The position numbers were made by a program, and so were the translations under genes. The notes below the pieces were generated by a model. The model was given only the letters and a program-made list of their open reading frames with translations. It was not told where the DNA came from and searched no databases. 5,702 nt of DNA from Boseongicola sp. SB0675_bin_26 (lineage in GTDB: Bacteria > Pseudomonadota > Alphaproteobacteria > Rhodobacterales > Rhodobacteraceae), in NCBI GenBank assembly GCA_009843725.1, contig VYCX01000569.1, positions 1-5,702 on the forward strand, written 5' to 3'. Every line of letters starts with the position of its first letter. Position 1 is the stretch's first letter. Positions 1 to 5,702 of this stretch are shown piece after piece.

Positions 1-363
1 GACATGGTCGATCGCGGCGAGATGCGGCTAGGTCAGGGGCCGGGCATCAGCCTATACAGTTTCCACGGGCGGGGTACGCTCAATGGAGTGATCCCGCACC
101 CGGCGCTGGTCCGGCTGTTCGAAGAAGCCGCTGGTGCAATCGGCGTGCCGCTCCAGCGCAGTGCGCAGACCGGAGTGCTGACCGATCTGTCCTATGTTCA
201 GTTCGTCGGCGAAGGTGTCGCGTCGATCGACGTGGGGTTTCCCATGCGCTATTCGCACTCTGCGTGCGAGGTCGTGGATCTCCGTGATCTTGACGCATTG
301 TGCAAACTCCTGATTGCTGCGCTCGCTCGCATCGGCCCACGCTTCAGCCTTTCACGCGACTGA
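1..363 (+). CDS. M42-family metallo-aminopeptidase-like protein, C-terminal part (5' end outside window)
   Basis: The reading frame is open from base 1 (first codon GAC) to the TGA at 361-363, so the ATG at base 4 is probably an internal Met and the true start lies upstream. The visible 120 residues match the C-terminal part of M42 peptidases (cytosolic metal-dependent aminopeptidases, often misnamed endoglucanase or FrvX). These show, in order, an LGQGPGISLY stretch, a helix, a TD pair (Asp codon 184-186) where the family usually has GGTDA, a GEGVASIDVGFP strand, and the RYSHSACEVVDLRDLD block. The His in RYSHS (codon 256-258) corresponds to the last metal ligand of the family. The metal-binding and catalytic Glu residues would lie in the missing upstream part, so activity cannot be judged. 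GVLTD in place of GGGTD is a divergence. It ends 18 bp before the FGGY kinase, which suggests one transcript. The family call is fairly secure; the substrate is unknown. Confidence 0.82.
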   Translation, partial: DMVDRGEMRLGQGPGISLYSFHGRGTLNGVIPHPALVRLFEEAAGAIGVPLQRSAQTGVLTDLSYVQFVGEGVASIDVGFPMRYSHSACEVVDLRDLDALCKLLIAALARIGPRFSLSRD

Positions 364-368
364 CGACC

Positions 369-378
369 GGGACCGGAG
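369..378 (+). promoter_or_regulatory. Probable ribosome binding site of the FGGY kinase
   Basis: The 18-bp gap between the M42 stop and the kinase ATG holds GGGACCGGAG. GGGA at 369-372 is 9 nt from the ATG, and GGAG at 375-378 is only 3 nt from it. One or both could pair with 16S rRNA; the upstream copy has the better spacing. There is no room for a separate promoter within the gap itself. Confidence 0.5.
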
Positions 379-381
379 TCC

Positions 382-1899
382 ATGACATACACTCTCGGCA
401 TCGACATTGGGACCTACGAATCCAAGGGAGCCTTGGTGTGCGTCAGTGCTGGCAAAATTGTCGCGCAGGCCGCGCATCCGCACGAGATGCTCGTGCCCCA
501 ACCGGGTTGGGCAGAGCATCGGCCGGAAGAGGACTGGTGGGGAGATGCCGTACGGATCATCCGCCAGCTCATTGCCGAGAGCGGCATTGATCCCAACGAT
601 ATCGCTGCGCTCGCGGTCTCAGCCATCGGTCCCTGCATGCTGCCTGTCGATGCCGATGGAAGTCCGCTTATGAACGGTGTCCTCTACGGCGTGGACACCA
701 GGGCGGAGAAGGAGATCGCATATCTCAACGCCCGGATTGGCGAAGATGAAATCCTCGCAACCTGCGGCAACGCCCTGACGTCGCAATCGGTCGGACCGAA
801 AATTCTATGGCTCAAGCGAAACCGTCCCGATCTGCATGCCAGGACGCACAAGATGCTGACCTCGACGAGTTTCATCACGCACCGCCTGACCGGCGAATGC
901 GTGATCGACCACTATACGGCGGCAAATTTCAGCCCGCTTTACGACGTGAACAGGCTTGGCTGGTCGGACGCGCTGACCGACGAGATCGTTCCGCTTGACC
1001 GGCTGCCGAAGCTTTGTTGGAGCTGTGAAATTGCGGGCTTCGTCACTGCCTGGGCCGCTGGCGAAACCGGCCTCGCGAAAGGCACGCCCGTTACTTGCGG
1101 CACCATCGACGCGGCGGCGGAAGCCGTCAGCGTCGGCGTTCGCAATCCCGGCGACATGATGATGATGTATGGCTCGACCGTTTTCGTCATCCAGGTAACC
1201 GACGATCCGGTTCGAGACCCGCGTCTCTGGTATGCGCCCTGGCTGGTCCCCGGCCAGCATGCATCCATGGCGGGGCTCGCGACCTCGGGCACCCTCACCC
1301 ACTGGTTTCGCGATCGGTTCGCCGGGGATCTCGGTCGCGAAGAGGCGTTTTCCAGGCTTGCCTCCGAGGCCGCCGAATCGCCGCCCTGCTCCAATGGCTT
1401 GATAGTGCTTCCCTATTTCTCGGGCGAGCGCACACCGATTCACGACCCAAAGGCGAAAGGCGTCTTTTTCGGACTGAACCTGACCCATGCAAGAGGCGAC
1501 ATCTACCGCGCACTGATCGAAGGCATCGCCATGGGCACCGCCCATGTGATCGAGACCTACCGCGACGCAGGCGCAAATCCGGAACGCATTCTGGCTGTCG
1601 GCGGAGGCACCAGGAATTCTCTCTGGCTGCAGTCAACCTCGGATTTTGGCGACGTTTCCCAGACCGTCAGCAGGATCTCGGTAGGCGCCAGCTATGGCGA
1701 CGCATTCCTCGCGGCGCTTGCCGTCGGGCAGGCTCAATGGGAGGACATCGCTGCCTGGAACCCGCCGGTGGAGAAAGTCAATCCGAGACGCCTGGCCATG
1801 CATGACCGTCACTACCGGCGCTTCCTGCGTCTCTACGAGAAGACGAAGGACATCGCGGCCGAATTGAGCGAAGACCTGGAGGCGGCGGACCAGCAGTGA
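382..1899 (+). CDS. FGGY-family carbohydrate kinase (xylulokinase-like)
   Basis: This 505-residue cytosolic kinase would transfer phosphate from ATP to a sugar or polyol; the length is normal for the FGGY family. Visible motifs are the N-terminal phosphate loop GIDIGTYESKG (Asp8, Gly10, Thr11, Lys15), PGWAEHRPEEDWW at 41-53, VDTRA at 104-108 in the sugar-binding region, Asp243 in GTIDAAAEA as the probable catalytic base, the second phosphate loop YGST at 263-266, the signature GERTPIHDPKAKG at 348-360 followed by the helix around RALIEGIAMG, and the adenosine loop VGGGTRNSLWLQ at 406-417 with GASYGDA at 435-441. The next in-frame Met is residue 36, past the first phosphate loop, so ATG 382 is the sensible start. 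It follows the M42 gene by 18 bp and converges on the transporter genes. FGGY members act on xylulose, ribulose, glycerol, gluconate, erythritol and others; the sequence does not say which applies here, so no gene symbol is given. Confidence 0.93.
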   Translation: MTYTLGIDIGTYESKGALVCVSAGKIVAQAAHPHEMLVPQPGWAEHRPEEDWWGDAVRIIRQLIAESGIDPNDIAALAVSAIGPCMLPVDADGSPLMNGVLYGVDTRAEKEIAYLNARIGEDEILATCGNALTSQSVGPKILWLKRNRPDLHARTHKMLTSTSFITHRLTGECVIDHYTAANFSPLYDVNRLGWSDALTDEIVPLDRLPKLCWSCEIAGFVTAWAAGETGLAKGTPVTCGTIDAAAEAVSVGVRNPGDMMMMYGSTVFVIQVTDDPVRDPRLWYAPWLVPGQHASMAGLATSGTLTHWFRDRFAGDLGREEAFSRLASEAAESPPCSNGLIVLPYFSGERTPIHDPKAKGVFFGLNLTHARGDIYRALIEGIAMGTAHVIETYRDAGANPERILAVGGGTRNSLWLQSTSDFGDVSQTVSRISVGASYGDAFLAALAVGQAQWEDIAAWNPPVEKVNPRRLAMHDRHYRRFLRLYEKTKDIAAELSEDLEAADQQ

Positions 1900-2143
1900 C
1901 GTCATGCCCGCTTCCTGGCGTCAGGGCGTCGGACATGCCCTGAAATGATGACGAGGCGAGCCCCGGGCAAGGCATGGTTCGCCCATTCAGCGCTGCACCG
2001 CGCGGTCCCGTGCATTCGCCGCCGCACGCGCGTCTCCCGCGGAGGGTCGCGCAAGGGCAGCGGCTCGCCTCGGTCCTCGCGGCCGTGGGCCTTGAACGCC
2101 GGTTTCGGCACAAGACGCAGGCACCTGTCGTTCGCCGTTCTTG
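1900..2143. other. Convergent intergenic region without a recognisable gene
   Basis: These 244 bases lie between the stop of the kinase and the stop of the MalG-type permease, which point at each other. No reading frame here looks like a protein; the short frames are arginine- and proline-rich, as expected of GC-rich noncoding DNA. The region holds several inverted repeats: 1921-1943, 1955-1983 (8-bp arms including one G-T pair) and 2028-2052 (two short stems separated by an internal loop). None is followed by a run of T on either strand. Being downstream of both flanking genes, it most likely contains transcript 3' ends, not promoters. Confidence 0.7.
1921..1943 (+). terminator. Weak stem-loop after the kinase, possible transcript 3' end
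   Basis: TCAGGGC (1921-1927) and GCCCTGA (1937-1943) are perfect 7-bp arms around a 9-nt loop, starting 22 nt after the kinase stop. A G-T pair could add one more step. No T run follows (the next bases are AATGATGACG), so it is not a classical intrinsic terminator. It could protect an mRNA end or be chance structure in GC-rich DNA. Confidence 0.3.
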
Positions 2144-3061
2144 TCACTTCACCGCGCCTGCGGCCATTCCCTTTATTATGAAGCGTTCGAGAACCACGCC
2201 GATGATGATCAGCGGCACGATCGCGGCGGTCGAGAGCGCTGCCATCGCCCACCAGTTTATGCCTTGACTGCCGGTCTGGCTCGCCACCATCACCGGCAGC
2301 GTCTTGGCGTCGGTAGAGGTCAGCAGTGCAGCAAAGAAGTACTCGTTCCACGTCAGGACAAGGGACAGGATAAACGCAGCGACCATGCCGGGAAGGGCAA
2401 TTGGCATGACGATCGTCAGGAACGCCTGCCAGATCGAGAGCCCGTCCACGAGCGCGGCTTCCTCAAGTTCCACCGGGATCGACTGGAACTGGTCACGCAT
2501 GATCCAGATGACAATCGGAAGCACCGTCAGCGTGTACAGGAGAATGAGGCCTATCCGCGTGTCAAGGAGGTCGAGCGAGCGATAGAGCACCAGAAAGGGC
2601 AGGGCGAGCACAACCGGTGGCAGGATCAACTGGCTGAGGAAGAAGAACGAGATGTCCGGATTCCGCATGAAGCCGAACTTGTAGCGGAACCGGCTGAGGC
2701 CGTAGGCGGCGAGCGAACCGAGGACCACCGCCAGAACCGAGGCCGAAACGCTGGTGATCGCCGAGTTGGTGAAGCGTTTCAGGAATTCCTCGCGCACGGT
2801 GGAGTCCTGCCCGATCAGTCGTGGCGAAAGGCCAAGACTGTCCCAGCCTTTCCAGGCCGGCCAAAAGTCGACAAAGGGAATCATGTGTCCCTGCATGACG
2901 TTCGGAGCCAGCTTGAAGCTCGTGGTGACGGTCCAGTAGATCGGAAACAGGCAAACGACCGTCCAGAAGATCAGGATGCCGTAGACCGCCGCACGTCCCG
3001 CATACCATTTTGCCTTGTACGAAAGGTCGCTGGAATGGTCGTGAAAGATCTGCTCGGCCAT
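2144..3061 (-). CDS. CUT1-type ABC transporter permease, MalG-like
   Basis: This 305-residue inner-membrane protein is one half of the channel of a carbohydrate ABC importer. Six hydrophobic segments are visible, at roughly residues 24-46, 99-121, 139-160, 170-188, 222-246 and 272-292. The EAA loop that docks onto the ATPase is clear: EEAALVDGLSIWQAF from 200 with Gly208, then MPIALPG at 219-225. The loop between segments 1 and 2 (about 47-98) is fairly long and rich in Trp and Pro. The start is ATG at 3061-3059: the next Met is residue 56, beyond the first membrane segment, and a GAGG Shine-Dalgarno sits 7 nt upstream inside the preceding gene. It begins one base after the MalF-type stop, so the two are translated from one message. 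It is the last gene of the - strand group within the window; no ATPase gene follows. The substrate cannot be inferred from this subunit. Confidence 0.94.
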   Translation of the reverse strand: MAEQIFHDHSSDLSYKAKWYAGRAAVYGILIFWTVVCLFPIYWTVTTSFKLAPNVMQGHMIPFVDFWPAWKGWDSLGLSPRLIGQDSTVREEFLKRFTNSAITSVSASVLAVVLGSLAAYGLSRFRYKFGFMRNPDISFFFLSQLILPPVVLALPFLVLYRSLDLLDTRIGLILLYTLTVLPIVIWIMRDQFQSIPVELEEAALVDGLSIWQAFLTIVMPIALPGMVAAFILSLVLTWNEYFFAALLTSTDAKTLPVMVASQTGSQGINWWAMAALSTAAIVPLIIIGVVLERFIIKGMAAGAVK

Positions 3062-3062
3062 C

Positions 3063-4166
3063 TCAGTACCTCGGGTTCATCCAGCGGTCGACCGCCTTCA
3101 TGAAGACCGTGATGGCGACGACGATCAGCACGAGGTAGACGATCGCGAGCAGCGTCCCGTAGCCGACGTTGGAACGGTCTCGATACTCGCGGAAGATGAA
3201 GCTCGTCACGCTGTCCGTCGCGCCGCCAGGACCGCCGGACGTGACGTTGATGATGATGTCGGCCAGCTTCAGCTTGAAGATGATGCGGATCAGGATCGCC
3301 GTCAGCGAGACGGGAAGCATCAGGGGGAACGTCACCTCCCAGAAGCTTCGCCAGCCGCTGGCGCCATCGACACGGGCGGCCTCCTGAACCTCGCGCGGGA
3401 TTGCCTGAAGTCCGGCGAGCAGCATGATCATCATGAAGGGAATGAACGTCCAGGCGTCCATGATCATGATGGTCAGCCGTGCAATCTCGGGGTCGCCGAA
3501 GAAGCTTGGCCGGTCCCAGCCCAGCCAGCGCGCCAGCCGCGAGATCGGCCCGAACCGGATCTCCAGCATTGACTTGCCGACCATCCAGGACACGGCCACG
3601 GGCGACAGCATGAGCGGCATCAGGAACGCCACGCGAAAGAACTTCCGCGCCCGGATCTGACTTGCCTGGATCAGGGCCAGACCGAAGGCAATGGCGTATT
3701 CCACGAGTATCGCGAGCGTGTAGTAGACCATGTTCTTCAGCGCGTTCCAGTAGAACGGGTCGGTCCACATCTGCCGGACGTTGTCGAAGCCGTTGAATCG
3801 CGGTCCCTCGAATGCCGAGAGATTCCAGTTGGAGAAGGCAAGCGTCAGCGCGAAAATCAGCGGAAAGACAACCATCGCAACGACAAAGAGCGTTGCGGGC
3901 AGCACGAACAGTGTCCGCTTCCCCTGTTCGCCGTGCAGCACGACCTGCGCTATGCACAGACAGGTGGCCCAGAAGAGATAGGCATAGAGCGCCGCTCGCC
4001 AGTTCGCCAGCTCCCAGGCCAGATATCCGGTCTGCGCCATGGCGCACCAGGCGAATGCCGCGACCATGACCGCAAAGGACCCCCAGACGAGGGCCTTGCC
4101 GATGAACCTGCGTCGCTCCCCGATGTCGTCGCCGGTCACGACGTGCAGAAGGTCACCTTGGCTCAT
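3063..4166 (-). CDS. CUT1-type ABC transporter permease, MalF-like, eight apparent membrane segments
   Basis: This 367-residue inner-membrane protein is the other channel half of the importer. The C-terminal ~280 residues are a standard six-segment core (about 86-110, 144-168, 177-197, 230-252, 278-298, 337-357). The EAA loop is QEAARVDGASGWRSFWEV from 261, with Gly268 and LMLP at 282-285, followed by the TSGGPGGATDS block at 309-319 that is typical of MalF/UgpA-type subunits. Two further hydrophobic segments precede the core, at about 24-44 and 55-77, after an arginine-containing cytosolic start (ERRR at 17-20). E. coli MalF also has eight segments, but the large periplasmic domain of MalF is absent here: only about 30 residues separate segments 3 and 4. 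The ATG at 4166 has a weak AAGAG 9 nt upstream and follows an 87-nt spacer carrying two stem-loops, so expression may be set below that of the binding protein. The stop is one base before the MalG-type start. Confidence 0.94.
   Translation of the reverse strand: MSQGDLLHVVTGDDIGERRRFIGKALVWGSFAVMVAAFAWCAMAQTGYLAWELANWRAALYAYLFWATCLCIAQVVLHGEQGKRTLFVLPATLFVVAMVVFPLIFALTLAFSNWNLSAFEGPRFNGFDNVRQMWTDPFYWNALKNMVYYTLAILVEYAIAFGLALIQASQIRARKFFRVAFLMPLMLSPVAVSWMVGKSMLEIRFGPISRLARWLGWDRPSFFGDPEIARLTIMIMDAWTFIPFMMIMLLAGLQAIPREVQEAARVDGASGWRSFWEVTFPLMLPVSLTAILIRIIFKLKLADIIINVTSGGPGGATDSVTSFIFREYRDRSNVGYGTLLAIVYLVLIVVAITVFMKAVDRWMNPRY
3069..3072 (-). promoter_or_regulatory. Ribosome binding site of the MalG-type permease, inside the preceding gene
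   Basis: On the - strand, GAGG lies 7 nt before the ATG at 3061 and overlaps the last codons of the MalF-type permease. The junction reads TGAGATG, so a ribosome terminating on the first gene sits over the next start. This supports the chosen start and coupled synthesis of the two channel subunits. Confidence 0.65.
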
Positions 4167-4184
4167 GCGTTTCGGCTCTTGGTG

Positions 4185-4218
4185 AAAAACCCGGGGGGCC
4201 GCACTGGAGGCCCCCCGG
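4185..4218 (-). terminator. Intrinsic-terminator-like stem-loop between binding protein and permeases
   Basis: On the + strand, CCGGGGGGCC (4191-4200) and GGCCCCCCGG (4209-4218) are perfect 10-bp arms around an 8-nt loop. Read in the direction of the - strand genes, the hairpin is followed by one G and then five T (4189-4185), the arrangement of a Rho-independent terminator; a U-G pair could extend the stem. It lies 35 nt after the binding-protein stop and 24 nt before the permease start. Because the genes on both sides belong to one transporter, partial read-through is the likely outcome, giving more binding protein than permease. The structure is seen directly; the partial action is inferred. 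Confidence 0.75.
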
Positions 4219-4226
4219 AGATTTGT

Positions 4227-4244
4227 TGCCGCGAATGCGCGGCA
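4227..4244 (-). promoter_or_regulatory. Second stem-loop just after the binding-protein stop
   Basis: TGCCGCG (4227-4233) and CGCGGCA (4238-4244) are perfect 7-bp arms around a 4-nt loop, starting 9 nt after the stop codon of the binding-protein gene. No T run follows it; 8 nt later the stronger stem-loop at 4191-4218 begins. It could block 3' exonucleases and so stabilise the upstream message, as inter-gene hairpins do in several bacterial operons, including malE-malF. That role here is inferred from position. Confidence 0.5.
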
Positions 4245-4253
4245 GGGCCCGGT

Positions 4254-5702
4254 TCAGAGCCCAAGAGAGGCCTTGTAGAGCGCGATCTGCTGGTCGCGCC
4301 CGATCTGGTCAGTGATGTTCTCCCAGGCAGCGGCGATGGCGTCAGCCGTTTCCTGAGCCGAGCCATACTGGCCCGCGAAGCCCTTTGCCAGTTCGTCTTC
4401 CGCGACCGAGTAGTATTGGAAGATTCCCGGAATTCGGGGTTCGATGGCCGCGTTGGGATGGTTGTAGCTGTCCGCATTCGAGCCGAGGTAGTCTTCGATG
4501 AACGCGCGGTCGTAGCCTGCCTCTTCCCACTCGTCGTAGTTGAAGTGGCTGTTCCGGTAGGGCTGGAATCCAGAGGGATATGCCGAGGCCCACAGCGAGA
4601 GATCCTTGCCCCCGAGATGCGCCGCCGCCGACCAGGCCGCCCTTTGCTTCTTCGAGTCGCTGTCGACCGTCGCCATGACGTACACGCCCCAGCCGATATA
4701 GGCCATGTTGGGCGCCTCGTTCACGGTGTCTTCCCACGCCCCTGTGGCCGCGTTGTAGACTCGGTCAGAGGCCGGATTGATTCCGAAGCCCACCACGTCG
4801 CCTACGACAGAGGTGTCCGAAGTGCGCGCATTCGAGCCCACATCACCCCACCACATGAGCATCGAGCCAGTGCCGGCGAGGAACTGCTGGAACGCGGTCG
4901 TGCCCGGGTCTGCGTTGATCTGGTCCGCCGGGTAGGCATCCGCCTCGATAAGGTCGAGAACGTCCTGGATCGCCTGCACCCAGGCCGGGTTGTTGACCCT
5001 GGGCTTCATCGTGTCGGGATCGAAGAGCCATGCCGGATCGTTCGGATGCTTGGCATAGGCCGCCGCGCGGTTCTCCAGGAAATAGAAGCCGAATCCGCCC
5101 CAGCCCTTGAGGGGATCAAGATAGCCATGAGCGTCCAGCCCGGTCAGCGGGTCGGTCTTGCCCTTGAGTTCCATGGAGATTTCGTTGATTTCCTGCCAGG
5201 TCGCGGGCACGTCTCGACCGGTGATCGAACCCTCGCCGAAATAGTCGGTCCGGTAAGCGAAGGTGTGGCAGTCGCCGTCGATCGAGATTCGGTAGGTCTT
5301 GCCGTCCCAAGTGCCGACAGGCGCCTTCAGGTAGCCCACGTAGTCGTCCATGTCGATGACGTCCTTGACCCAGTCGGGCATGACCGAGGCCATGCCCCTG
5401 CCCAGAACGTCGCCTTCGAACGGTGCACCCATCTCGATGATGTCGAAGTCCACCGTTCCGGTTGCGATGGATTGCTGGAGACGCGCGTTGTAGTCCGCCT
5501 GCGCAAGGTCGATCCAGTTGATCGTCGCGCCCGTATAGGCTTCCCAAGGCTTCAGGAATCCGCGGAACAGGAAGTTGTGAAGGTTCTGGTTGTTCAACCC
5601 CATGAAGGTCAGTTCGACACCGGCAAATTCGCCTTCGCTGACGACTTCCTTGATCGGGCCGAGGCACATTTCGCCGACCTTCTGCCAGTCCGAGTCAGTG
5701 GG
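4254..5702 (-). CDS. Family 1 extracellular solute-binding protein of a carbohydrate ABC importer (N-terminus outside window)
   Basis: The frame is open from the window end at 5702 to the stop at 4254, giving 482 visible residues; the Met at 5669-5667 is internal and not the start. Family 1 binding proteins are periplasmic or lipid-anchored and hand sugars to MalF/MalG-type permeases. Visible marks, numbered from the first codon in the window, are a first strand GVELTFMG at 28-35, a helix and LKPWEAYTGATINWID typical of the N-lobe at 50-65, the segment ARLQQSIATGTVDFDIIEMG at 73-92, FLAGTGSMLMWWGDVG at 274-289, and GWGVYVM at 337-343. Aromatic residues are plentiful, as usual in sugar clefts. 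At least 27 residues precede the first strand, more than is common after a signal peptide; the signal sequence itself lies beyond the window. Only two Cys are visible, 13 and 145. It is the first visible gene of the - strand group, and its 3' end is followed by two stem-loops. Family certain; ligand unknown. Confidence 0.93.
   Translation of the reverse strand, partial: PTDSDWQKVGEMCLGPIKEVVSEGEFAGVELTFMGLNNQNLHNFLFRGFLKPWEAYTGATINWIDLAQADYNARLQQSIATGTVDFDIIEMGAPFEGDVLGRGMASVMPDWVKDVIDMDDYVGYLKAPVGTWDGKTYRISIDGDCHTFAYRTDYFGEGSITGRDVPATWQEINEISMELKGKTDPLTGLDAHGYLDPLKGWGGFGFYFLENRAAAYAKHPNDPAWLFDPDTMKPRVNNPAWVQAIQDVLDLIEADAYPADQINADPGTTAFQQFLAGTGSMLMWWGDVGSNARTSDTSVVGDVVGFGINPASDRVYNAATGAWEDTVNEAPNMAYIGWGVYVMATVDSDSKKQRAAWSAAAHLGGKDLSLWASAYPSGFQPYRNSHFNYDEWEEAGYDRAFIEDYLGSNADSYNHPNAAIEPRIPGIFQYYSVAEDELAKGFAGQYGSAQETADAIAAAWENITDQIGRDQQIALYKASLGL

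Noticed and set aside
1156..1170. ATG-repeat tract in the kinase coding four consecutive Met
   Set aside because: It is a short in-frame triplet run just before the second phosphate loop and does not interrupt the motif; no sign of a functional repeat.
805..1545. 246-codon - strand open frame opposite the FGGY kinase
   Set aside because: It lies wholly within the kinase, which carries all family motifs on the + strand; the antisense translation shows no recognisable domain.
1897..1904. Perfect octamer palindrome TGACGTCA over the kinase stop codon
   Set aside because: Eight bases overlapping a stop codon at a gene end are easily a chance match, and the site is not near any promoter.
1902..2351. 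- strand open frame running from inside the MalG-type gene through the convergent gap
   Set aside because: It is an out-of-frame shadow that happens to stay open in GC-rich sequence; the part in the gap resembles no protein and has no convincing start.
2141..3103. Long + strand open frame (320 codons) opposite the MalG-type permease
   Set aside because: It is antisense to a clear membrane protein and its translation is a run of charged and His/Gln residues with no fold-like pattern, as expected from the complement of hydrophobic codons in GC-rich DNA.
2971..4047. 358-codon - strand open frame overlapping the MalF-type permease in another frame
   Set aside because: Its translation is rich in Arg, Ala and Gly and lacks membrane segments or motifs, while the overlapping frame encodes an intact permease.
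5667..5669. ATG as the start of the solute-binding protein
   Set aside because: The frame stays open to the window end and no signal peptide follows this Met, as a periplasmic protein would need, so it is internal.

Overview
The window is GC-rich with a strong preference for G or C at third codon positions. Gene content and protein style fit an alphaproteobacterium of the Rhizobiales or Rhodobacterales type, but this is inferred from the look of the proteins and no marker gene is present. It reads as a carbohydrate-uptake and catabolism locus made of two converging gene groups.

Left group, + strand: bases 1-363 hold the C-terminal third or so of an M42-family metallo-aminopeptidase-like protein. 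After 18 bp comes a complete FGGY-family carbohydrate kinase (382-1899). The two are probably co-transcribed.

Middle: bases 1900-2143 form a gene-free convergent gap that holds only modest GC-rich inverted repeats.

Right group, - strand, in transcription order: a family 1 (CUT1-type) extracellular solute-binding protein, cut at its N-terminus by the window end (5702-4254); an 87-nt spacer with two perfect stem-loops, the second followed by five U residues; a MalF-type permease with eight apparent membrane segments (4166-3063); and a MalG-type permease with six (3061-2144), starting one base after the previous stop. No ABC ATPase lies in the window, so the transporter is incomplete here.

Likely workings: the binding protein captures a sugar or sugar-like solute in the periplasm, the two permeases form the channel, an ATPase encoded elsewhere drives import, and the FGGY kinase may phosphorylate the imported compound or its derivative. 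The M42 protein could trim a peptide or amino-acid conjugate; M42 homologues also sit in the E. coli frv and sgc sugar loci. The substrate cannot be read from the sequence. The transporter and kinase families are ordinary. The most notable points are the inter-gene stem-loops after the binding protein, the M42-kinase pairing, and an N-terminal extension on the binding protein.
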